A stretch of DNA of 5,741 nucleotides, taken from an uncultured Thermomicrobiales bacterium. Its GTDB lineage: Bacteria > Chloroflexota > Chloroflexia > Thermomicrobiales > UBA6265. The notes below the pieces were generated by a model, which searched no databases, was not told the origin of the DNA, and saw nothing but the letters and a program-made list of their open reading frames with translations. The stretch is from contig CADCWH010000346.1 of assembly GCA_902806395.1 (NCBI GenBank), positions 1-5,741 on the forward strand. The letters are read 5' to 3'. The position numbers and the translations under genes were made by a program. Shown piece after piece: positions 1-5,379 of this stretch (positions are counted from its first letter, which is position 1; every line of letters starts with the position of its first letter).

Positions 1-158
1 ACCTGCGTTCCGTCCGGTGCTCCGCCGAGGCCAGAAGAGACGACCGGTGAAGCGGCAGTCGAGGGGTCGGCGACGCCCGGCATCCCGACATCCTCGGCGA
101 CGTGGTCGGCGTCCTCGATCGGATCGACTCCCTCGCGGTGTGGCTGTCCCCCGGCCAT
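1..158 (-). CDS. Unknown protein, N-terminal part only (runs off left edge)
   Basis: Reading leftward from an ATG at 158-156, the minus strand stays open for 52 codons to the window edge. The ATG is preceded by AGGAG with a 9-base spacer (bases 168-172 on the plus-strand coordinates), which is a convincing ribosome binding site and decides this start. An in-frame ATG at 245 would add 29 Arg-rich residues, but it has no good RBS and a less coding-like third-position pattern. The visible protein begins MAGGQPHREGVDPIEDADHV and continues as a Gly/Ala/Pro/Ser/Asp-rich, acidic, low-complexity stretch with no hydrophobic segment. It therefore looks like a disordered N-terminus, not a signal peptide. 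No family can be recognised from this piece. It is divergent from selD and shares the intergenic region with it. I see no clear promoter for it. Confidence 0.55.
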   Translation of the reverse strand, partial: MAGGQPHREGVDPIEDADHVAEDVGMPGVADPSTAASPVVSSGLGGAPDGTQ

Positions 159-339
159 GGTGTCCCGCTCCTGTCTGCCGCCCGGGTCGGGGCGGCTGTT
201 CGACCTTCGCTGTCGCGTTCGAATCGTCTCCCGTGGACCGTGCATGGGGCGTGCCAGGCGACAGGGTGTCTAAGCTGCTCGGACGCTTCATTGCCCCTCG
301 GCTCCGGAGTGGGGTAACGGGTGCATGGTGTCGGGAGGT

Positions 340-369
340 TTGACCAGGGCCGTGACTGGCCCCTATAGT
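340..369 (+). promoter_or_regulatory. Sigma-70-type promoter for the selD-rsmA-ispE operon
   Basis: TTGACC at 340-345 (5 of 6 to the -35 consensus) and TATAGT at 364-369 (5 of 6 to the -10 consensus) are separated by 18 bases. Transcription would be expected to start near 376, giving a leader of roughly 54 nt before the selD ATG. The spacer holds an inverted repeat, GGGCC (347-351) and GGCCC (358-362), lying between the two hexamers where a regulator could bind; that role is inference. The rest of 159-429 shows no ORF that I believe. Confidence 0.7.
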
Positions 370-388
370 CGATCCGGTGGAGTCGACA

Positions 389-406
389 GTGCGCGTGCAT
401 GCGCAC
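389..406 (+). promoter_or_regulatory. Leader hairpin upstream of selD RBS
   Basis: GTGCGC (389-394) and GCGCAC (401-406) are a perfect 6-bp inverted repeat around a 6-base loop GTGCAT. It lies in the predicted 5' leader, 11 bases before the Shine-Dalgarno site GGAGGGAG at 418-425. It would fold in RNA and could tune translation or mRNA stability. No known riboswitch class is recognisable, so the function is unknown. Confidence 0.35.
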
Positions 407-429
407 CATTCCCCGCCGGAGGGAGACTG

Positions 430-1482
430 ATGCACGACCGGGACGAGATTCGCCTGACCACCCTGGCGAGGGCCGCTGGCTGAGCGTCGAAGCTTGGCCC
501 CGGGGCACTCGCGCAGGTACTGCGCGGGGGAACACTCGCCACCCATAGCCACCCCGACCTGCTCGTCGGTCTCCAGACCAGCGACGACGCGGCCGTCTTC
601 CGCGTGTCCGCCGACCTGGTGATGATCCAGACGCTCGACTTCTTCTCTCCCATCGTCGATGACCCCTACACCTTCGGGGCGATCGCCGCCGCCAATGGGA
701 TGAGCGACATCTATGCGATGGGGGGGACGGTCTCGCTCGCCCTCAACATCGCCGCCTTCCCGTCGGACTTGCCGGTCGAGATCCTGGTCCAGATCCTGGA
801 GGGGGGCGCTGCCAAAGTCGCGGAGGCGGGCGGCGCCGTGGCCGGGGGGCACACCGTCGATGACCCGGAGCCGAAGTACGGGATCTGCGTGACCGGTTTT
901 GCCCACCCAGACCGGGTCTGGACAAAGGGCGGGGCGACCCCGGGCGACACCCTGGTCCTGACGAAGCCCGTCGGTACCGGAGTCGTCACCACGGCGCTGA
1001 AGCGCGGCGCGGCGGACCCCGAACACGTCCGCGCCGCGGTGGAGTCGATGCTGACCTTGAACCGGGCCGCTGCCGAGGCGGCCGGTTCCGTGGGTCCCAA
1101 CGCCTGTACCGACATCACCGGGTTCGGATTGCTGGGCCACCTGGCGGAGATGGCCCACAAGGGCGGCGTGGCCTTCACCGTCGCGGCCGCCAGCGTGCCG
1201 GCCTTGCCCGGGGCTCGGGAGTATGCCGCTGCGGGACACCAGGCGGGCGGGCTGGCACGCAACCGGGACCACTTCGCGACCGAGATGGATCGGGTCCGGG
1301 TCGGTCCGGACGTGCCGGCGGATCTGTCGGCCCTACTCTGGGACCCGCAGACCTCGGGCGGCCTGCTGTTCAGCGTCGCTGCCGACCGGCTGGATGCCAT
1401 GATGGCCGCCTTCCGGGCCGCGAACGTCGGAGCCTGGTCGATCGGGTCAGTCACGGCCGGCGAGGGCGTGACCGTCCGGTGA
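430..1482 (+). CDS. selD: Selenophosphate synthase SelD, selenoprotein with Sec at the active site
   Basis: SelD makes monoselenophosphate from selenide and ATP in the cytoplasm. This is the selenium donor for selenocysteine-tRNA (via SelA) and for 2-selenouridine in tRNA. The frame runs from ATG 430 (RBS GGAGGGAG at 418-425) to TGA 1480-1482 and gives 350 residues, against 347 in E. coli. An in-frame TGA at codon 18 sits in the N-terminal motif IRLTTLARAAG-U-ASK. It aligns with catalytic Cys17 of E. coli SelD, and Lys21 matches the essential Lys20. Further family residues follow in frame: Asp53 in TSDDAAV, Asp70 in TLDFF, Asp93 in NGMSDIYAMGG, the GGHTVDDPEP segment, and Asp228 in DITGFGLLGHL. 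These match the E. coli metal/ATP ligands Asp51, 68, 91 and 227. A start at GTG 604 would remove Sec18, Lys21 and Asp53, so it is not credible as the functional start. The second Cys of E. coli (Cys19) is Ser20 here. The gene heads an operon and overlaps rsmA by 4 bases. Recoding of the TGA is inferred; the alternative is a point mutation or sequencing error of a Cys codon. Confidence 0.93.
481..483 (+). other. In-frame UGA predicted to be decoded as selenocysteine (Sec18 of SelD)
   Basis: The TGA interrupts an otherwise intact selD frame at the exact position of the catalytic Cys/Sec known in the SelD family. Sec at this position is established for many bacterial and animal SelD proteins. 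The reading frame, codon bias and motif conservation are continuous on both sides. Decoding needs SelA, SelB and tRNA-Sec, none of which is in the window. Confidence 0.88.
508..528 (+). promoter_or_regulatory. Candidate bacterial SECIS element in selD
   Basis: CTCGCGCAG (508-516) pairs with CTGCGCGGG (520-528): nine pairs, one a U-G wobble, around a GUA triloop. Opening the last G-C pair gives a GGUAC pentaloop. The apex GCA-GGUAC-UGC closely resembles the apical part of the E. coli fdhF SECIS (GCA-GGUC-UGC as I recall it), where the loop G and U contact SelB. The loop GGU begins 32 nt after the UGA, within the roughly 16-37 nt range described for bacterial SECIS elements. I see no clear bulged U in the 5' arm, unlike fdhF. 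The element is also translated, as part of LAQVLRG. Confidence 0.75.
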
Positions 1483-2348
1483 GCGCCCCGTCGCGACTCC
1501 CTCACACGTTGCCCGCCTGGCGGACCTTGCTCGACCGGATCGATGTCCGGCCGAGCAAGGGGATGGGCCAGAATTTCCTCCTCGACCGCTCGGTGATCGA
1601 CCGAATCGTGGCGGCTGCCGAGATCGGACCGGGGGACACGGTCGTCGAGATCGGGCCGGGTCTGGGCATCCTCTCCGAGGGCATCCTCTCGACCGGGGCG
1701 CATCTGACCGCGATCGAACTCGACGCCAAGCTCGCCGCTCAGTTGTTCGTCACCTTCGGCGACCTCGACCAGTTTCGTCTGGTCGAGGCGGACGCCCTGG
1801 ACGTCGCGACGGAAACGATCGTCCCCGATGGGACCCCGTTCACCGTCGTCGCCAATTTGCCCTACTCGGTGGCGACCGCGATCCTGCGGCACTTGCTCGA
1901 ACAGGCCCACCGCCCCCGACGGTTGGTCCTGATGGTCCAGAAGGAGGTAGCGGAGCGCATCACGGCAAACCCGCCCCAGATGTCGATCCTCGGGGTCGCG
2001 GCCCGCCTCTACACAGAGCCCCGAATCGCCTTCACGGTCCCGCCGGATGTCTTCTTCCCGCCGCCTGCGGTCGATTCGGCGGTGGTGGTCCTCGATGTCC
2101 ACGAGGATGTGCCGGTGGTGGGGCAGGAACGGGCGCTGTTCTTCACCGTGGTCTCGGCCGGGTTCCAGCAGAAGCGGAAGCAGCTCGCCAATTCGCTGGC
2201 CGACACATTGGCCCTGCCGAAGGCGGAGGTGGTGGCCTGGTTGGGGGCGGCTGGCATCGCCCCGGATCGCCGGGCCCAGACCCTCTCGGTCGCGGAGTGG
2301 CTGGCGTTGAACGCTCTGCGGCCAGCCTCGATCGTCTCCCGGCGATGA
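1479..2348 (+). CDS. rsmA: 16S rRNA (adenine1518-N6/adenine1519-N6)-dimethyltransferase RsmA (KsgA)
   Basis: RsmA uses S-adenosylmethionine to dimethylate two adjacent adenines in helix 45 near the 3' end of 16S rRNA, a late checkpoint in 30S assembly. The 289-residue protein (E. coli 273) shows the family's KGMGQNFLLD motif at residues 27-36. The SAM-binding loop EIGPGLG is at 57-63, and acidic Glu80 in AIELD would hold the ribose. The catalytic motif NLPY is at 126-129, MVQKEVAERI lies around 152-161, and the C-terminal PPDVFFPPPAVDSA is at 188-201. All expected motifs are present and intact. The GTG start overlaps the selD stop as GTGA. Only a weak GAGGG lies 12 bases upstream, so translation probably depends on coupling to selD. 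A TTG at codon 11 is a less likely alternative start. The 3' end overlaps ispE as ATGA. Loss of this enzyme is classically linked to kasugamycin resistance. Confidence 0.96.
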   Translation: MSAPSRLPHTLPAWRTLLDRIDVRPSKGMGQNFLLDRSVIDRIVAAAEIGPGDTVVEIGPGLGILSEGILSTGAHLTAIELDAKLAAQLFVTFGDLDQFRLVEADALDVATETIVPDGTPFTVVANLPYSVATAILRHLLEQAHRPRRLVLMVQKEVAERITANPPQMSILGVAARLYTEPRIAFTVPPDVFFPPPAVDSAVVVLDVHEDVPVVGQERALFFTVVSAGFQQKRKQLANSLADTLALPKAEVVAWLGAAGIAPDRRAQTLSVAEWLALNALRPASIVSRR

Positions 2349-3322
2349 GCGTGCCCGGCCGCGGACCGGTCACGGCGACGGTCCTCGCCCCGGCCAAGTT
2401 GAATCTCGGTCTGGAGGTGATCCGGCGCCGGGCCGATGGTTACCACGACATCGCCACCGTGGTGAGGACGATCGGGATCTACGACGAGGTGACGGTGATC
2501 GCCCGCGACGAGCCCAGGATCACGCTCGATGTCCTCGGTCTGCCAATCCCGACCACGGAAGGCGACGGACCGGGGCCGAACCTGGCGGTGGTCGCCGCCG
2601 AGGCGATGCTGGCGGCCCGGCCCCTGGAGCACGGCCTCGCGATCCACCTGACCAAAGGCATCCCGGCCGCCGCCGGGCTCGGAGGCGCGAGCAGCGATGC
2701 GGCCGCCGTCCTCCGCGCGGTGAACGCCCTCATGCCCAACCCAGTAGGGGAGGACGCGCTGCATGGTCTGGCCCTCGACATCGGCAGCGACGTGCCGCTG
2801 TTCCTGCGCGGTGGGTGCGTACTCCTGAGTGGCCGGGGTGACCAGGTCGAGCCCGTCGCGACCGTGGAAGATGCGACCTACGTCGTGGTCATGCCGGTCT
2901 TGAGCCGAACACTGGTCCGGAAGACGCCGGCACTGTACGCCGCGCTACGGCCGGGAGACTTCTCGGGCGGTGACCGGGTCGGAGCACTGGCAAGCGACCT
3001 GCGAGCCGGCCGATGGCCCGACCCTGCCGGGTATGCCAATGCTTTTCGGAGACCACTGCTGGATCTGTGGCCCGAGTTGGACCGACTCGAGGCGGCCTTG
3101 CGACAAACTGCCCTCGCGGTCGCGTTCTCCGGGGCCGGACCCAGCCTCTACGGTGTCTTTGCCGACCGGCAGTCCGCCGAGCGAGCCAGAGCGCAGGTGC
3201 TCGGCACGATCGAGCCGGCCCCGTGGGTTGTGGTCGCCGGTCCCGTCCCGTTGCCGCCGGTGGGCATCCCGGCCGGGCAGGACCCCACGGCGAGGTGGAC
3301 GAGGAAACCGCAAGCCCCCTGA
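2345..3322 (+). CDS. ispE: 4-diphosphocytidyl-2-C-methyl-D-erythritol kinase IspE
   Basis: IspE is the ATP-dependent kinase that phosphorylates the 2-hydroxyl of CDP-methylerythritol, the fourth step of the MEP route to IPP and DMAPP. The protein is a GHMP kinase of 325 residues. It has PAKLNLGL at 16-23 with the conserved Lys18, and RRRADGYHDI at 27-36. The glycine-rich ATP loop with PAAAGLGGASSDAA starts at Pro107, catalytic Asp149 lies in GSDVPLF, and the third GHMP motif SGAGPS is at 262-267. It is longer than the E. coli enzyme (283), partly through a Pro-rich C-terminal tail of about 25 residues after the last conserved strand. I chose ATG 2345 because it forms an ATGA overlap with the rsmA stop and fits the family's N-terminus. 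A GTG at 2297 would add 16 residues lying inside rsmA. Neither start has a clear Shine-Dalgarno site, which points to translational coupling. rsmA-ispE adjacency is common in bacteria. Confidence 0.95.
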   Translation: MSVPGRGPVTATVLAPAKLNLGLEVIRRRADGYHDIATVVRTIGIYDEVTVIARDEPRITLDVLGLPIPTTEGDGPGPNLAVVAAEAMLAARPLEHGLAIHLTKGIPAAAGLGGASSDAAAVLRAVNALMPNPVGEDALHGLALDIGSDVPLFLRGGCVLLSGRGDQVEPVATVEDATYVVVMPVLSRTLVRKTPALYAALRPGDFSGGDRVGALASDLRAGRWPDPAGYANAFRRPLLDLWPELDRLEAALRQTALAVAFSGAGPSLYGVFADRQSAERARAQVLGTIEPAPWVVVAGPVPLPPVGIPAGQDPTARWTRKPQAP

Positions 3323-3337
3323 GTTCGTTCGTATGAA

Positions 3338-3376
3338 GGATGGGGCCCGGGCGCATATCGCGGGCTATCCCCATCC
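3338..3376 (+). terminator. Long hairpin after ispE, possible terminator without U-tract
   Basis: GGATGGGG (3338-3345) and CCCCATCC (3369-3376) form a perfect 8-bp stem. It continues as CCCG (3346-3349) with CGGG (3361-3364), leaving CTAT (3365-3368) bulged on the 3' side. It begins 16 bases after the ispE stop and lies before the promoter of the next gene, the right place for an operon end. No T-run follows, so classical intrinsic termination is doubtful. A U-less terminator, an aid to Rho, or an mRNA 3'-end stabiliser are all possible. Confidence 0.5.
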
Positions 3377-3409
3377 GGGACGGGCAGCGAAGTGGGCTGA
3401 CCGGCCGCA

Positions 3410-3440
3410 GTGACCCCATGACTCGACCGGCTGATACAAT
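3410..3440 (+). promoter_or_regulatory. Probable extended -10 promoter for the PASTA kinase
   Basis: TGATACAAT at 3432-3440 is an extended -10 element: TG, one base, then TACAAT, which is 5 of 6 to consensus. A weak -35 match GTGACC lies at 3410-3415 with a 19-base spacer, and extended -10 promoters tolerate poor -35 boxes. The expected start near 3447 leaves a leader of only about 18 nt before the TTG start codon at 3465. Confidence 0.55.
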
Positions 3441-3447
3441 CGGGGCC

Positions 3448-3453
3448 GGGAGG
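3448..3453 (+). promoter_or_regulatory. RBS for the kinase, supporting a TTG start
   Basis: GGGAGG ends 11 bases before TTG 3465, a slightly long spacing. The upstream frame is closed by a TGA at 3432-3434 and has no other start codon in between. The kinase's N-terminal YRIDRLIGEGG segment begins within ten residues of the TTG. The TTG is therefore the only sensible start. Confidence 0.6.
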
Positions 3454-3464
3454 CACCTGCCACC

Positions 3465-5369
3465 TTGGAACGCACCGTCGTCAACCGTCGTTATCGGATC
3501 GACCGGCTCATCGGCGAGGGGGGCATGGCCCGCGTCTATCGTGGGTTCGACCTCCTGCTGAGTCGCGATGTCGCGGTCAAGGTTCTCGCCCCTCCCTATT
3601 CGCGTGACCTGGGAATCAGGACTCGGTTCGAGCGGGAGGCGCAGGCGGCGGCCTCCTTCAGCCACCCCAACATCATCGACATCTTCGACGTGGGGGAGGA
3701 GGGTGATGTCCCCTACATCGTCATGGAGTTCGTCGACGGCGAAACGCTGAAGCAGATCATCCTCGATGAGGCGCCGTTCAACCCCGATGATGTCGCCGCC
3801 CTGGTCGAGCAGGTGGCCTCGGCCCTCGACTATGCCCACGAGCGCGGTGTGGTCCACCGCGACATCAAGCCCCAGAACATCATGGTCGATCCCGACGGGA
3901 CGGCCAAGGTGGTCGACTTCGGCATCGCCCAGTCCATCTCCGATGGCCAGTTGACCGAGATCGGCACCGCCCTGGGCACGGTCCAGTACATCTCCCCCGA
4001 GCAGGCCAACGGCCTGATGGCGACTCCCGCCTCCGACATCTACTCCCTGGGTGTCGTCGCCTTCGAGATGCTCACCGGGATGCTCCCATTCACCGCCCCG
4101 ACCCCGATCGGCGTCGCTCTCCACCACATCGAAACGCCTCCTCCTCGGCCCTCGGCAGCCCGCCCGTACCTGAAGACAACTATCGACCGCGCCGTACTCC
4201 GGGCGCTGGACAAGAACCCGGTCCGCCGGTACACCACGGCCGGCGCCTTCGCGCATGACCTCTCACGTTGGGCGGAGGCTGCCGCGTCTCCGGTCGCCGT
4301 CGGTGGTCTCCTCCCGCCCAAGGAGGGACCGACCGCGGCGACGGTGGTAGCGTTTCCGGCGCAGGGGTCTCCGGCCCGGGCACCATCCACCGACCTGTCC
4401 CGCTCGATGGGTGACGCTCGGGGGGAACAGCCCGGCCGCATTCGCATCGGCGAAACCGGGGGGAAGACCGCCGTCGCCGCCGTCGGGACCGGGATCGGCT
4501 GCGGGACGTGGTTTGCCGGCGCGGCCACCCTCGTCGTCCTGATTGCCTTGGTGGTGGTCGGTGCCGCGTTGTCGGAGGGACGCCTGGGGCTCGGCCGGTC
4601 GCCGGATGCCGTCCCGACGGCCACCGTCGCGACCGCGAGCCAAACGCCGGTGGCGGTGGCGACTTCCGTGCCCGTCACGGCGACCGTGTCCGTGACGGGG
4701 ACCGTGCCAGTCCCCGGCGTGGTCGGGATGGACATCGACGCGGCCATTGACGCCTTGACCTCGCGCGGGTTCTTGGTCGATGTCGGCCAGGCGGTCTATG
4801 ACCCGGTGATGCAGGTGGACCTGGTCGCCGAGCAAGACCCTCCGGCCGAGACGCTCTGGGAGCAGGGACGCGCGGTGATGATCCGGCCCAGTTTGGGTTC
4901 GCCGGAGGTGGACCTGGCGGCTCTGGAGTTGATCGGCCGATCTGAGGCCGAAGCGCGCGAGATCTTGACCGGCCAGGGTATCAATGTGGCGGTCGAGTCG
5001 GTCACCGATCCCGAGATCGAGGTTGGGGCGGTGGTCGGATCGAACCCCGAGACCAAGGCGTCCATCGGCGACGTGGTCACCCTGTACGTCAGCATGGGCG
5101 ACCTGGTCGTCGTGCCGCCAGACGTCGTCGGACGGCCGGGCGATGACGTCCGCGCCCAGTTCGAGGCGGCGGGATTGACGGTCGACGACGACCGGATCGT
5201 CGATGCCGGTGCGCTGGAAGACCTTGGCGTCGAACCAGGAGACGTTACGGTCGACGACGGGGACGTGGTCGCGGTCGAGGCCGACGGGGAACCGTTGCCC
5301 CTCGGGGAGGCGGTGCAGGCTGGGTCCAGCGTGACGCTCGTCATCCTCGACACCGATGGTCAGGATTGA
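3465..5369 (+). CDS. pknB: Membrane-anchored PASTA-domain Ser/Thr protein kinase (PknB/PrkC/Stk1 family)
   Basis: This is a Hanks-type kinase with an external cell-wall-binding region. In known relatives it senses muropeptides or lipid II and phosphorylates cell-division and wall-synthesis proteins; the targets here are unknown. The 634-residue protein has a kinase domain at about 10-270. Visible parts are the glycine loop GEGGMARV (17-24), Lys39 in VAVKVL, Glu58, HRDIKPQN with Asp133, Lys135 and Asn138, DFG at Asp151, and GTVQYISPEQ from Gly171. Thr164 and Thr168 in the activation loop are candidate autophosphorylation sites. All catalytic residues are present. A juxtamembrane stretch leads to one TM helix at about 349-369, placing the kinase inside and the C-terminus outside. 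A Thr/Val-rich linker follows, then three PASTA repeats at about 414-479, 480-546 and 547-631. The third is acidic and has extra residues. It starts at TTG, follows its own promoter, and ends 10 bases before a membrane protein gene. The symbol is at family level, since paralogues are common. Confidence 0.93.
   Translation: MERTVVNRRYRIDRLIGEGGMARVYRGFDLLLSRDVAVKVLAPPYSRDLGIRTRFEREAQAAASFSHPNIIDIFDVGEEGDVPYIVMEFVDGETLKQIILDEAPFNPDDVAALVEQVASALDYAHERGVVHRDIKPQNIMVDPDGTAKVVDFGIAQSISDGQLTEIGTALGTVQYISPEQANGLMATPASDIYSLGVVAFEMLTGMLPFTAPTPIGVALHHIETPPPRPSAARPYLKTTIDRAVLRALDKNPVRRYTTAGAFAHDLSRWAEAAASPVAVGGLLPPKEGPTAATVVAFPAQGSPARAPSTDLSRSMGDARGEQPGRIRIGETGGKTAVAAVGTGIGCGTWFAGAATLVVLIALVVVGAALSEGRLGLGRSPDAVPTATVATASQTPVAVATSVPVTATVSVTGTVPVPGVVGMDIDAAIDALTSRGFLVDVGQAVYDPVMQVDLVAEQDPPAETLWEQGRAVMIRPSLGSPEVDLAALELIGRSEAEAREILTGQGINVAVESVTDPEIEVGAVVGSNPETKASIGDVVTLYVSMGDLVVVPPDVVGRPGDDVRAQFEAAGLTVDDDRIVDAGALEDLGVEPGDVTVDDGDVVAVEADGEPLPLGEAVQAGSSVTLVILDTDGQD
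4671..4699 (+). repeat. Perfect 10-bp inverted repeat inside the kinase linker
   Basis: CCCGTCACGG (4671-4680) and CCGTGACGGG (4690-4699) pair perfectly around a 9-base loop. The hairpin lies in the coding sequence for the Thr/Val-rich linker (residues about 403-412, PVTATVSVTG), between the TM helix and the first PASTA repeat. It may be a by-product of repeated Val-Thr codons (GTC ACG, GTG ACG), but it should form a stable mRNA stem. Confidence 0.6.
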
Positions 5370-5379
5370 CCCTGTTCCG

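Noticed and set aside
210..236. GTTCGAATC at 217-225 resembling a tRNA T-loop
   Set aside because: The T-stem pairs for only about three positions. No matching acceptor strand or anticodon arm lies at the right distance on either strand.
156..332. 9-bp direct repeat CATGGTGTC at 156-164 and 324-332
   Set aside because: One such repeat in about 430 bases is expected by chance with reasonable probability, and there is no flanking similarity.
17..343. Plus-strand ORF of 108 codons at the left edge
   Set aside because: Arg/Pro-rich shadow with no RBS. It conflicts with the better-supported minus-strand start at 158 and runs into the selD promoter.
720..726. Run of seven G inside selD as a possible frameshift site
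   Set aside because: The frame is continuous through conserved NGMSDIYAMGG and beyond, so neither slippage nor a sequencing error is needed.
604..1482. selD starting at GTG 604
   Set aside because: It would lack catalytic Sec18, essential Lys21 and Asp53. The same frame continues upstream through the TGA to a good RBS and ATG.
711..2102. Long minus-strand ORF (463 codons) opposite selD and rsmA
   Set aside because: It overlaps two genes with intact catalytic motifs. Its Arg/Asp/Gly-rich translation has no recognisable domain and is typical of antisense frames in high-GC DNA.
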